Assembly: GCF_022179465.1 (NCBI RefSeq)
Contig: NZ_BPQV01000013.1
Coordinates: forward strand, 115,238 to 179,237
Length of the DNA stretch: 64,000 bases
From: Methylobacterium organophilum
GTDB lineage: Bacteria; Pseudomonadota; Alphaproteobacteria; Rhizobiales; Beijerinckiaceae
Reading direction: 5' to 3'
Shown: one piece after another, positions 17,073 to 26,007 of the stretch
Layout: every line of letters begins with the position of its first letter
Position numbering within the stretch: the stretch's first letter is position 1
The notes under the pieces: generated by a model
Seen by the model: the letters and a program-made list of their open reading frames with translations, nothing else
Told to the model about the DNA's origin: nothing
Database searches by the model: none
Program-made: the position numbers and the translations under genes

Positions 17073-18635
17073 TCACCGCGCCCCGCTCGGCATCGCCTCG
17101 CCCACCGGAACGCCCTTCCTGCCCCGGTTCGGGGCGCGGTAGCGTCGGACCTTCAGGGCGGTGAGGCCGAGCCCGGCCGCGAGGGCCAGCATCGCCAGAT
17201 CGAACCCGCGATGGAGGGCGAGGTCGCTCGCCGGGACGGCCAGCCCCACCGTCAGGGCGTTGGCGACGGGCACCGCCAGGAACAGGAGCGCCGCGGCGGC
17301 GAGCATGCGCGACCAGGCCTGACGCTGCGGCATGGCGAGGGACACCAGGGCAACGAGGATCCAGGCGCCGAAGAAGGCCCCGATCTCCCCCTCCGCCCGG
17401 CCCGCCAGGCCCGTCGGCAGCAGCCGGTTCGCCAGGAAGAAGGCCGCGACGCCCGCGGGCAGGCCGGCGACCGTGCCGATATTGAGCGCCTGGACGAGGC
17501 GCAGGCCGAAGCCCTTCGCCTCGCCCGCCTTCGGCAGCCGGGCCACCGACCAGAGCACGAGGCCGGTCGCCACCATGGCGCAGCCCATCAGGCCGCAGAG
17601 GAAGAACAGGATCCGCAGGGCCGCCCCGGCGAAATGGGCCTCGTGCAGGCCGACCAGGGCGGTGAAGGTCTGCGCCGCCGGCTTGAGGCCGCCCCGGAGC
17701 GTCTCGATCACGGCACCGGTCGTGCCGTCGAAGGCGACCTGCGGATGCTGGTGGACGATGCCGTGCGGCTCCTCGAACACGGCCACGACCGTGGCGTTCG
17801 CGTCCTTCGGGTTGCCGATCGTCAATCGCTCCAGGGGCTCCTGCACATCGGCCAGCGCCTGGCGCACCATCGGACCGACCGGCGCCAGGGTTCCCGGCCG
17901 GCCGAGGGGCGGCCGGGGCTTCGTGACCTGCCCGGTCTCGGCGAAGAAGGCCTGCTGGTCGCCCTTGTAGGCCGCGGTGACGCCCCAGGGCATGTACATC
18001 AGCCCGAGGGTGATGATCCCCGTATAGGTGATCATCAGGTGGAAGGGCAGCGCCAGCACGCCGGTGACGTTGTGCGCGTCGAGCCAGCCGCGCTGGGCCG
18101 AATTCGCCCGCCGGACGGTGAAGAAATCCGCGAAGATCCGCCGGTGGGTGACGATGCCCGAGAGCAGGGCCACCAGCATGATCATCGCGCAGATCCCGAC
18201 GACCCAGCGGCCCCAGATCGGCGGCATGTGCAGCTCGAAATGGAACCGGTAGAAGAAGTCGCCGCCCCGGGTGTCGCGGGCCGCGACCGGGGCGCCGCTC
18301 TCGGGATCGAGCGTCACGCGGTTCGGCGGCGCGCCGGGCCGCGCCCGCCAGAACAGGTCGAGCACCGGGCTGTCGGGCCGCGGCAGGCCGATGAACCAGG
18401 CCCGCGCCTCCCCCGCATGCGCCTGGAGATAGGCGACGCCCCGCTCCGCCGCGGCGGCCAGCGCCTCCGGCCGGGTATCGGCGCTCCGCGCCAGCTCCGG
18501 CCGCATCCAGCGGGAGATCTCGGCCCGGTAATAGCTCGCCGTGCCGGTGACGAAGACCGCGAACAGCACCCAGCCGACGATCAGCCCCGACCAGGCATGC
18601 AGCCACGCCATCGATTGGCGGAAGCCCTTTCGCAT
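17073..18635 (-). CDS. PepSY-associated membrane protein (PiuB-like), iron-uptake linked
   Basis: 520 residues from the ATG at 18635 (MRKGFRQSMAWLH). The first transmembrane helix carries the signature WLHAWSGLIVGWVLFAVF. A periplasmic PepSY region follows, then helices with conserved histidines (LHEAHFAG, FHFELHMPP) and further helices near the C-terminus. The family includes iron-regulated PiuB and is thought to reduce or release iron from siderophores at the inner membrane. It is 73 bp downstream of the TonB receptor gene and in the same direction, so an operon is likely. Confidence 0.88.
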   Translation of the reverse strand: MRKGFRQSMAWLHAWSGLIVGWVLFAVFVTGTASYYRAEISRWMRPELARSADTRPEALAAAAERGVAYLQAHAGEARAWFIGLPRPDSPVLDLFWRARPGAPPNRVTLDPESGAPVAARDTRGGDFFYRFHFELHMPPIWGRWVVGICAMIMLVALLSGIVTHRRIFADFFTVRRANSAQRGWLDAHNVTGVLALPFHLMITYTGIITLGLMYMPWGVTAAYKGDQQAFFAETGQVTKPRPPLGRPGTLAPVGPMVRQALADVQEPLERLTIGNPKDANATVVAVFEEPHGIVHQHPQVAFDGTTGAVIETLRGGLKPAAQTFTALVGLHEAHFAGAALRILFFLCGLMGCAMVATGLVLWSVARLPKAGEAKGFGLRLVQALNIGTVAGLPAGVAAFFLANRLLPTGLAGRAEGEIGAFFGAWILVALVSLAMPQRQAWSRMLAAAALLFLAVPVANALTVGLAVPASDLALHRGFDLAMLALAAGLGLTALKVRRYRAPNRGRKGVPVGEAMPSGAR

Positions 18636-18708
18636 GACGCCGATCCCGTCTTCCCGACCCGAACGCATTCGGCGCGGAGCCAAGGCCCCGCGCCGGGGAT
18701 GATGGCGG

Positions 18709-21048
18709 CTACCAGCGGTAGCGCAGGGTCGCGAAGACCGTGCGCGGCAGGCCGTAATAGCAGGCGGAGTAGTTGAAGCAGGTCGTGATGTAGCGCTCGT
18801 CCAGGAGGTTCTGGATGTTGAGCTGCAGGTCCACGCCCGCCCAGGCCGGATCGAGATGGGTGAAGTCGTAGGACGCCACCGCATCGACCAGGAAGGCGTC
18901 CGGCACCCGGAAGGTGTTGGCGGGGTCGCCCCAGGAACGGCCGATCCAGCGCAGGCCGCCGCCGATGCCGAAGCCCCGCAGCGGCCCGTCCGGCACCCGG
19001 TAATCGGCGAAGATCGAGGCGGTGTGGTCGGGGATCTGCACCGGCACGCGGCCGAGCAGCGGCACCTGCCCGTTGGTCAGCTCGTTGAGGGTGGTGGTGG
19101 AATCGCGGGTCACCTTGGCGTCGAGGATCGAGAAGCCCGCGATCACGTTGAGGCCGTCGAGCAGGTTGGCCCGGGCCTCGAACTCGACGCCCTGCACCCC
19201 GACCTCGCCGGTCTGGATGCTGAAGCGGGTGCCGTTGACCGGATCGGGCTGCAACCGGTTCTGCTGCTTGATGTCGAAGGCCGCCGCGGTGAGCAGGATC
19301 TCCGTGCCCGGCGGCTGATACTTCACGCCGGCCTCGTATTGCCGGCTCGTCTGCGGATCCGGGATGCGGCCGAGGCCGTTCGGGTCGCCGTCGAAAATCG
19401 CGCCGCTGACGATGGGCTCGAAAGCCTCCGAATAGCTGACATAGGGGGAGAGGCCGATCTCCGAGCGGTAGAGCAGGCTCGCCCGGTAGGTGAAGGCTTC
19501 CGCGCGCGCATCCTGCGTGCCGGTGCGCCGGTAGCTCGGCAGGCTGAAGGTCGGTCCCTCCTGGCGGGCCCGGTCGTAGCGGCCGCCCAGGGTCAGGATC
19601 AGGTCGTCGAAGCGGATCTGGTCCTGGACGTAGGCGCCGGTCTGGCTCGCCACGATGTCCTGGTAGGTGGTGAAGGGCAGCCCCGGCAGCCCCATGTCGT
19701 TGTTCGGGTTCAGCAGGTCGAGGGGGACCGTGCTCGGGAAGCCGGTGCCGAAGGTGGTGGTCCGCAGGGTCTGGTGGTCGATGCCGAACAGCATCGTGTG
19801 ATGGAAGAGCCCCGTGTCGAACCGGTATTCGAGATTGTTGTCCGTGGTGTAGGCGTCGATGGCGACCCGGGTACCGCCGCGCCCGCGCTGCAGCAGGCGC
19901 CCGTCCCAGGAGGGGCCGTTGCCGGAGAAGGCGGTATAGGCCTGCCGGTAGTCGCCCTGGCTGTGGAGATAGCGGGTGGTGGAGCGGAAGCGCAGGTTCT
20001 CGTCGAAGCGGTGATCGAAGATGTAGCCGATCGAGCCGATGGTGCGGTCGGAGCGCTCGTAGCTGCGGTCGCCGTCGTAGAAATCGACGGGCAGGTAGCC
20101 GAGCCGGCCGCCGGGGATGCCGAAATTCGAGGGGAACACCGTGCCCTTGGCCGGAAAGCCGCCATAGAAGCCGGAATAGGGATCGCGCTGGTAGCGGGCG
20201 AGCACGGTCAGGCTCGTGTCGGTGGAGGGCTGCCAGGTAAAGCTTGGCGCGATGAAGGCGCGCTCCACCCGGGTCGTCACCGCCGGGCCGTCGCCCATGC
20301 GGCCCGAGCCGACGACGCGATAGGCGAACTGGTCCGCCAGGGTGCCGCTGCCGTCGCCCACGGGGCCGCCGATGTCGAAGCCGCCGCGCACCTCGTCGAA
20401 GCCGACGCCCTGCACGAAGATCTCGCGGTGCTGGACGAAGCGCGGCAGCTTGCTGACGAGATTGACCAGGCCGCCCGGGCCCGCCTGGCCGTAGAGGGTG
20501 GAGGCCGGCCCCTTGATGATGTCGATCCGCTCCAGGTTGTAGGGATCGACCGACGGATAGGCGTCGCGGTTCTGCGGCAGGCGCAGGCCGTCGAGATAGG
20601 TCGGAGCCACGAAGCCGCGGATGAAGAATTGCTCCAGCCGGGTCGAGCCCGCGCCGCCGCGCTGCTCCACCGAGGCACCGGGGGTGTAGCGCAGGGCCTG
20701 GACCACGCTCAGCGCGTTCTGGTCCTCGATCTGCTGCCGCCCGATCACCGAGATCGACTGCGCCGTCTCGAGGATCGGCGTGTCCGTCTTGGTGCCGACC
20801 ATGCTGCGCGTGGCGACGTAGCCCGGCACGGGCCCCAGGGCGCCCCCGCGCCCGGTGCCGGCGGCGTTGCGCCGTTGCGCATCGCCCTCGACGGCGATGG
20901 CGTCGAGGGTCACCGTCTCCTGCGCCAGGGCCGGATCGAAGGCGCCGCACAGCATCGCGCCCGATACCATCGCGGGACGCAGCCAGCGGGACGGTTCTCC
21001 CTCGAACAATCCGGCGCTGCAGGTGGCGGCCGTGATACGCGAGCGCAT
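18709..21048 (-). CDS. TonB-dependent ferric-siderophore receptor (FhuA/FoxA type)
   Basis: 779 residues from the ATG at 21048, giving a long signal peptide ending FDPALA and a TonB-box-like stretch (TVTLDAIAVEG). The plug domain spans about 60-210 with ILETAQSISVIGRQQIEDQ, FFIRGF and IIKGPASTLYGQAGPGGLVN. The rest is a 22-strand barrel ending with aromatic residues FATLRYRW. It imports a ferric hydroxamate-like siderophore across the outer membrane, by family inference. It lies upstream of the PiuB-like gene, and an Irr-box-like dyad sits 108 bp upstream of its ATG. Confidence 0.95.
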   Translation of the reverse strand: MRSRITAATCSAGLFEGEPSRWLRPAMVSGAMLCGAFDPALAQETVTLDAIAVEGDAQRRNAAGTGRGGALGPVPGYVATRSMVGTKTDTPILETAQSISVIGRQQIEDQNALSVVQALRYTPGASVEQRGGAGSTRLEQFFIRGFVAPTYLDGLRLPQNRDAYPSVDPYNLERIDIIKGPASTLYGQAGPGGLVNLVSKLPRFVQHREIFVQGVGFDEVRGGFDIGGPVGDGSGTLADQFAYRVVGSGRMGDGPAVTTRVERAFIAPSFTWQPSTDTSLTVLARYQRDPYSGFYGGFPAKGTVFPSNFGIPGGRLGYLPVDFYDGDRSYERSDRTIGSIGYIFDHRFDENLRFRSTTRYLHSQGDYRQAYTAFSGNGPSWDGRLLQRGRGGTRVAIDAYTTDNNLEYRFDTGLFHHTMLFGIDHQTLRTTTFGTGFPSTVPLDLLNPNNDMGLPGLPFTTYQDIVASQTGAYVQDQIRFDDLILTLGGRYDRARQEGPTFSLPSYRRTGTQDARAEAFTYRASLLYRSEIGLSPYVSYSEAFEPIVSGAIFDGDPNGLGRIPDPQTSRQYEAGVKYQPPGTEILLTAAAFDIKQQNRLQPDPVNGTRFSIQTGEVGVQGVEFEARANLLDGLNVIAGFSILDAKVTRDSTTTLNELTNGQVPLLGRVPVQIPDHTASIFADYRVPDGPLRGFGIGGGLRWIGRSWGDPANTFRVPDAFLVDAVASYDFTHLDPAWAGVDLQLNIQNLLDERYITTCFNYSACYYGLPRTVFATLRYRW

Positions 21049-21580
21049 GATGGTCTCTGTTTCTGCTTGCGGCCCGCCACAGAGGACGATCGCGTTTCTT
21101 TCTGGTTGCAGAAACATCATTGGCAACAATCAAAACCTACATGCAACATCTATGATTTAGAAGTTTTCTACTTCAAATTTACTTTGCAGCCGCACGATTC
21201 CTTGGCGCCGCTTAATCCGCAACCTTGGCAGAAAAAGTCGATGTGCGGCCCGCGGGGCACGATGGAAGCGGGATGGGGACGGTGGCGGAAACGCCACTAT
21301 AGGTTGCGAAAACTGTTTTCAGCGCCACTCCGTCCCGAGAGCGCGGCGGAAAGACAGCAGATCGCGCGCGGGCATGGCCGGAGCCGTCGAGGATTTTCCG
21401 CGTCGAAACAAAGGTTTGCGCAATTCATCGTGCGCGCTGGGGCACCTATGCCGCCGGTCTCGATGGCCGTGGCCCCTCCGAGAGGGACCGCGGCGTTAAG
21501 ACCTGATTAACCATATCTGCACCTGATGGTTGCGCCATCGCCGCTCCGGCGCCCCTCGGACTTGATCAGGCTCGATTGCC
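21049..21580. other. Divergent regulatory region
   Basis: 531 bp between the leftward TonB receptor gene and the rightward coiled-coil gene pair. It has an AT-rich core at 21115-21200, where the receptor promoter should lie. The second half (21260-21560) is less biased and presumably holds the promoter for the coiled-coil genes. No ORF here is convincing. Confidence 0.55.
21156..21172. promoter_or_regulatory. Irr/ICE-like iron-responsive dyad
   Basis: TTTAGAA (21156-21162), GTT spacer and TTCTACT. The inner TAGAA/TTCTA is perfectly symmetric and the outer positions agree in part with the TTTAGAA-type iron control element recognised by Irr in alphaproteobacteria. Its position in the AT-rich upstream region of the siderophore receptor fits iron control. 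The consensus is from memory and binding is inferred. Confidence 0.5.
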
Positions 21581-22072
21581 GTGAACGCCCTTCTCAAACC
21601 CTCGACGGATCATTGGGATTTCGACGCCATCCGCGAGCGTCTGGGCGCCGGCGTGCCCCTGCCGCGGACGGGCACGGCGACGGGCGCGGCCCCGGCGGCG
21701 GCGGCGGCGGGTGCGGGCGAGCCCGAGGCGCCCGCCCTCACCCGCCTATCCGCCCCCGAGGATTGGGACAGGCTGATCGCGCGGGTGCAATCGGCCGCCC
21801 GGCATTCCCGGGAGGTCGAGGCGCAGGCTCAGGAACAGGAGCTCCGGGTCCAGCAGCTGCTGGAACAGGTCGGCCACGACATCTGCGAGGCCGATGCCCG
21901 GGTGCGGGCCGCCGAGGCGCGGGGCCGCGAGCTGCAGGCCCAGCTCACCATCGCGGAACAGCGGGCCCAGGCCGCCGAGGAGCGGGCGCGCATGGCGGAG
22001 ACCTGGCTGATGCGCCTGCAGGAAACCATCCTGGCCGAGTTCGGCGAGCTCCCGCGGCAGGACGTGGCATGA
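21581..22072 (+). CDS. Coiled-coil protein, first of a paralogous pair
   Basis: 163 residues with a GTG start. The N-terminal 55 residues are Ala/Gly/Pro rich and likely disordered. From about residue 60 to 150 a long heptad-patterned helix rich in Ala, Glu, Arg and Gln is predicted (REVEAQAQEQELRVQQLLEQ onward). It ends with AETWLMRLQETILAEFGELP, which matches the end of the next gene product. No signal peptide or membrane segment is present. Its stop overlaps the next gene's ATG. No known family is recognised; a structural or polar-scaffold role is possible but unsupported. Confidence 0.75.
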   Translation: MNALLKPSTDHWDFDAIRERLGAGVPLPRTGTATGAAPAAAAAGAGEPEAPALTRLSAPEDWDRLIARVQSAARHSREVEAQAQEQELRVQQLLEQVGHDICEADARVRAAEARGRELQAQLTIAEQRAQAAEERARMAETWLMRLQETILAEFGELPRQDVA

Positions 22073-22584
22073 GCGCCGCCTTCGCCCCCTCTCCACCCCC
22101 GTCCCCGCCCGCCGCCCGGGCGGAGGAGCGCGACGCGACCACCGCGGCCCTCGACAAGGTCGTGCAGCTCTTCACGCAGGCGCCCCCGCCCCTCGCCGCC
22201 GGGGCGAGCGGCCCGGACGCCTGGGCGGATTCCCTCACCCTCGTGCGCAGCGTGGCCGCCCGGGTGCGGGCGATGCATCAGCGGGCCCACGCCATCGCCC
22301 AGGACGCCCACCAGATCGTCCGGAACGCGACGGCGGCGACGCAGGCCGCCGAGGAGCGGGCCCGCAGCGCGGAAGCCGGCCTCGAACGGGCCCGCAACCG
22401 GACGGAGACCGCCGAGAAGCAGGCGCGCGAGCTGACCCTCCGGCTCCAGGAGGCGGAGAAGCGGGCCGCCGCCGCCGAGCGGCAGAGCCGAGAAACCCAG
22501 GACTGGCTGCGGCGGATGCACGATTGCATCGTCGGGGAATTCGACGCGCTGACGATCACGCCCCTGACCGAGGGACAGGCCTGA
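22069..22584 (+). CDS. Coiled-coil protein, second of a paralogous pair
   Basis: 171 residues starting at an ATGA overlap with the previous gene, so translation is coupled. The N-terminus is Pro/Ala rich. A helix from about 60 to 155 has regular Ala/Glu/Arg heptads (AEERARSAEAGLERARNR onward). The end TQDWLRRMHDCIVGEFDAL parallels AETWLMRLQETILAEFGEL of the upstream protein, indicating duplication. The two may form a heterodimeric coiled coil. Function is unknown. Confidence 0.75.
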   Translation: MSAAFAPSPPPSPPAARAEERDATTAALDKVVQLFTQAPPPLAAGASGPDAWADSLTLVRSVAARVRAMHQRAHAIAQDAHQIVRNATAATQAAEERARSAEAGLERARNRTETAEKQARELTLRLQEAEKRAAAAERQSRETQDWLRRMHDCIVGEFDALTITPLTEGQA

Positions 22585-22629
22585 CGGCGGGCGGCCGAGC
22601 TCCGCCCGCACCCGCCCCGTGCAAACGAG

Positions 22630-22667
22630 GGCGGCCCGGGTGAGCCGAGGAAGCTGACCGGGCCGCC
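22630..22667. repeat. 10-bp inverted repeat downstream of the coiled-coil genes
   Basis: GGCGGCCCGG (22630-22639) pairs perfectly with CCGGGCCGCC (22658-22667) across an 18-nt loop. It lies 45 bp after the second coiled-coil gene and lacks a T-run. Confidence 0.55.
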
Positions 22668-22734
22668 AGTCGTCCGCGTACCGCGTGCGGGGCGGGCAGC
22701 CCGACGACCCATGATGAACGGATTAAGCGCCTTC

Positions 22735-22920
22735 ATTCATCCGCTCATGCCGGAAGATGATTTTTGTTTTCCCGGCCTCATTTCCGGAGCCGCGCAGGAT
22801 TATTTCTCACAACGAGCGCCGTGCTTCAGAACACATCGCCTTCCGCTCCGCCTGTTAAGGAGATGTGACGAGACCAACTTCCCGACCCGCCATGGCCCAG
22901 CCGTGGCGGGATTTCTTTTT
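22735..22920 (+). ncRNA. Candidate small RNA ending in an intrinsic terminator
   Basis: An AT-richer stretch without an ORF ends in a strong terminator. The unpaired segment just before it (ACCAACTTCCCGAC) is pyrimidine-rich and could pair with Shine-Dalgarno sequences, as in many trans-acting alphaproteobacterial sRNAs. The 5' end is a guess. The alternative is a long 3' UTR of the coiled-coil operon. Confidence 0.3.
22886..22920 (+). terminator. Rho-independent terminator
   Basis: CCCGCCATGG (22886-22895), CCCAG loop and CCGTGGCGGG (22901-22910, one T-G wobble) are followed by ATTTCTTTTT. It is a textbook rightward terminator 300 bp beyond the coiled-coil operon. Confidence 0.85.
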
Positions 22921-23277
22921 GCGGCGCGCGGTGGCCGCTCCGGGCCCCGCAGCCGCATGGCCCTCCCACTTGGCGCGCCTCAGCCCCCGGAACGGAGGGC
23001 AATCAGGGATCAAGCCGCCAATCTCGATCGGGACAGAAGGCGATGCGTCCGGGCGGCCCGAACATGGCGGCTGCGGGCGCCCGCGTGGGACGAATGTACC
23101 GGGTTCAACCCCGGTCCAAAGGAAGAATTGCAATTTCAGGATGCAGGCCCCGACAAGACTCCCGCAATGAAAACAGATTTCCATAGTTTTTAAATCCGTA
23201 CGCTTCATGACAGACAACAAGATTTAAGAGTTGGTTAGGTCGCCCAGAGCGATATTGCCGCAACTAGAAGGCAGCGG

Positions 23278-25701
23278 GTGCGATCGATGCTCAAAGTGGT
23301 CGGCTGCGTGACCGGCGCGCACGATATGCGGCTCGTCATCCTTGCTGCGGTGATTTGCGGCCTCGCGGCGATTACCTCCGTCGAGCTTCTCCGGCATGCC
23401 TGCGAGCGTGTCGCCAGGGCTCGGATCCTCTGGATCGCCGTGGCCGCCATTGCCGGCGGCTCGGGAATCTGGGCGACGCATTTCGTGGCGATGCTGGCCT
23501 TCGAGCCGGGCGTGCCGCATGCCTACGACCTCGCGCTGACGGCCTCGTCGCTGATCTACGCGATCAGCCTCACCGGCTTCGGCCTCGCCCTCGCGGCCAC
23601 CGGGCGGTCCCGGGCGATGGCGGCCCTCGGCGGCGCGGTGCTGGGCTGCGGCATCGCGGTCATGCATTTCGTCGGCATGCGGGCGTTCCAGGCGCCCGCC
23701 AGCATCGTGTGGGATCCCGGTCTCGCCGCGGTCTCGATCGGGATCGGCGTCGGGCTCGGCGCCCTCGCGCTGCCCCTGGCCCTCTCGCGCCTCGGCCCCT
23801 CCGGCCGCCTCGGAGGCGCCCTGATCCTCCTCGCCGCGATCTGCGGCCTGCATTTCACGGCCATGGCCGCGGTGACGATCGTGCCCGATCCGGGCCGCGT
23901 CGTGCCGGAGGGCCTGGTCACCGGTCCGACGCTGGCCGGGGGCGTGGCCCTGGTGAGCGTCACCATCCTGCTGCTCGCCTGCGCCGCCCTGAACCTCGAC
24001 ATCCGCGACCGGCACAACGCCCTGGAGCGCTCCCGCCTGCAGAGCCTCGCCAACGCGGCCGTGGAGGGGATGGTGGTCTACCGGGACGACGTGATCGTGA
24101 GCGCGAACGAGAGCTTCGCGGGCCTCGTCGGGATTCCCGCGGCGGATCTCGTCGGCGCCCCCCTCGCCCCCTTCCTGCCGGCGCTCGCCGCCCGGCCCGC
24201 GCCGGACGGGGTGCAGGACGCCGCCTTCGAGGCCGAGCTGCACCCGTCCGGGCGCGACCCCATCCCCGTGGAATGCATCGCCCGGCCGATCCTCTACGGC
24301 CATCAGCCCCATTACGCCGTCGCCATCCGCGACCTGCGGGCGCGGCGCCAGGCCGAGCGGCAGATCCATTTCCTGGCCCATCACGATTCCCTGACGGGCC
24401 TCGCCAACCGCACGAGCTTCGGCCACCGCCTCGATCAGGAATTCGCCGTGGCCGCCGCCCGCGGCGAGAAGGTCGCCGTGCTCTGCCTCGACCTCGACCG
24501 CTTCAAGGAGGTCAACGATCTGTTCGGCCACGCCACCGGGGACACTCTGCTGATCGACGTCGCCGACAAGGTGAGCGCGCTGCTCGACGAGGGGCAATTG
24601 ATGGCCCGGCTCGGCGGCGACGAGTTCGCCATCCTGGCCCGCTGCCGCCACCCGGCCGAGGCGGGCCGCTTGGCCGAGGCGGTGCTCGGCGCGCTCGCCG
24701 CCGAGTCCCAGGATCCGGCCCGGATCTCGATCGCCACCAGCATCGGCATCGCCCTGTTCCCGGACGATGCGACCGAGCGGACGCTCCTCCTCACCAACGC
24801 GGACACGGCCCTCTACCGCGCCAAGAGCGAAGGCCGGGGCACGTTCCGATTCTTCGAGCAGGCGATGGGATCCGAGGTGCGCGAGCGCCGGCAGCTGGAG
24901 CACGACCTCCAGCGCGCGGTGGCCCTCGGCCAGATGAATCTCGTCTACCAGCCCCTGGCGCGTGTCGGCTCCAGCGAGGTCATCGGCTTCGAGGTGCTGC
25001 TGCGCTGGCTGCACCCGGTGCGCGGCTGGATCTCGCCGGCGGTCTTCATCCCGGTCGCGGAGGAATGCGGCGCGATGCTGGGGATCGGCGAATGGGTCCT
25101 GCGCGAGGCCTGCCGGGAGGCGGCGCGCTGGTCGAATCCCCTGCCGATCGCGGTCAATGTCTCGGCGGTCCAGATCCACGCGCCGCATTTCGCCACCCGC
25201 GTCCAGGAGATCCTGCTGCAGACCGGGCTGAAGCCGGGGCGCCTGGAGATCGAGATCACCGAAACCGCCCTGATCCGCGATCCCTCGCGGGCGCAGGCGA
25301 CCCTGCGCCTGCTCAAGTCCCTCGGCGTCCACATCGCCATGGACGATTTCGGGACGGGCTACTCTTCGCTCTCGAACCTGCGGGCCTATCCCTTCGACAA
25401 GATCAAGATCGACCGGTCCTTCGTGCGCAGGGTCGACGAGAATCCCCAGGCCGCGGCCATCGTGCGCTCCGTCATCGGGCTGGGGCACGGCCTCGGCCTG
25501 CCCGTGGTGGCGGAGGGCGTGGAGACGGAAGCCGAGATGCGCTTCCTGGAGGCCGAGCGCTGCGATTCCGCGCAGGGCTACCTGATCGGCAGGCCCGCGC
25601 CGATCGCGGCCTTCGCGGCCCATACCCGGGCGGCGGATGCGCCGCCCCCTGCGGCCGCCCTGGAAGACGCTTTCGCCCACCGCCTCCGTCGCCGGGCCTG
25701 A
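23278..25701 (+). CDS. MHYT-PAS-GGDEF-EAL cyclic-di-GMP turnover protein
   Basis: 807 residues from a GTG start supported by AGAAGG; an ATG three codons later is possible. The N-terminal membrane sensor has three MHYT-type motifs (ATHFVAM about 67, VMHFVGM about 128, GLHFTAM about 191), proposed to bind metal or gas ligands. A PAS-like region (about 255-355) precedes GGDEF (446-450, intact catalytic motif, no clear RxxD I-site) and an EAL domain. The EAL domain has EVLLRW, EITETAL, DDFGTGYSSL, KIDRSFV and EGVET, so phosphodiesterase residues look intact. It probably makes and/or degrades c-di-GMP at the inner membrane. Confidence 0.95.
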   Translation: MRSMLKVVGCVTGAHDMRLVILAAVICGLAAITSVELLRHACERVARARILWIAVAAIAGGSGIWATHFVAMLAFEPGVPHAYDLALTASSLIYAISLTGFGLALAATGRSRAMAALGGAVLGCGIAVMHFVGMRAFQAPASIVWDPGLAAVSIGIGVGLGALALPLALSRLGPSGRLGGALILLAAICGLHFTAMAAVTIVPDPGRVVPEGLVTGPTLAGGVALVSVTILLLACAALNLDIRDRHNALERSRLQSLANAAVEGMVVYRDDVIVSANESFAGLVGIPAADLVGAPLAPFLPALAARPAPDGVQDAAFEAELHPSGRDPIPVECIARPILYGHQPHYAVAIRDLRARRQAERQIHFLAHHDSLTGLANRTSFGHRLDQEFAVAAARGEKVAVLCLDLDRFKEVNDLFGHATGDTLLIDVADKVSALLDEGQLMARLGGDEFAILARCRHPAEAGRLAEAVLGALAAESQDPARISIATSIGIALFPDDATERTLLLTNADTALYRAKSEGRGTFRFFEQAMGSEVRERRQLEHDLQRAVALGQMNLVYQPLARVGSSEVIGFEVLLRWLHPVRGWISPAVFIPVAEECGAMLGIGEWVLREACREAARWSNPLPIAVNVSAVQIHAPHFATRVQEILLQTGLKPGRLEIEITETALIRDPSRAQATLRLLKSLGVHIAMDDFGTGYSSLSNLRAYPFDKIKIDRSFVRRVDENPQAAAIVRSVIGLGHGLGLPVVAEGVETEAEMRFLEAERCDSAQGYLIGRPAPIAAFAAHTRAADAPPPAAALEDAFAHRLRRRA

Positions 25702-26007
25702 CGCTGCGTAGGCTCGGGGCGCGGTCGGGCCCTCGAGCGCGCTCCTACGACCCTCGCCCATCGCGGCCTGATCCGAACGCAGCTCCCCGCAGGCCTGCCC
25801 GATCCGCGACGCCGAGACGGCGGAGCCCGGCCCCCTTCCTCGTGCGCGCGACCCCGTGCGCGCGACCGAGACCGCGCTGCGAGCCTCCGTCGTGGGATCG
25901 CTCGCGCCATGGTGGCGCAGGCCGTGCCCGGGACCGAACCGGTTCCCCGCGCCGAGGGTTTTTACCGGGTCTGCCGGCTGTCGCGTACCGGCCTGCCGGA
26001 GTGCGTG
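25702..26007. other. Intergenic region, nothing recognised
   Basis: 306 bp of high-GC sequence between the GGDEF-EAL gene and the glycosyltransferase gene. I see no terminator with a T-run, tRNA or credible ORF. It presumably holds the promoter of the downstream five-gene cluster. Confidence 0.45.

Larger units (their letters stand above)
22585..23277. other. Long intergenic region with a terminator and possible RNA gene
   Basis: 693 bp with no convincing protein gene. It contains a 10-bp inverted repeat (22630-22667), an AT-richer segment (22735-22880) and a strong rightward terminator (22886-22920). A second AT-rich stretch (23160-23250) probably holds the promoter of the GGDEF-EAL gene. 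Confidence 0.55.

Noticed and set aside
18856-21510. 884-codon plus-strand frame opposite the TonB receptor
   Set aside because: Antisense shadow; the minus strand has signal peptide, plug and barrel motifs over the same bases.
22711-23193. 160-codon frame through the terminator region
   Set aside because: It crosses a strong intrinsic terminator, has no SD and shows no recognisable protein pattern.
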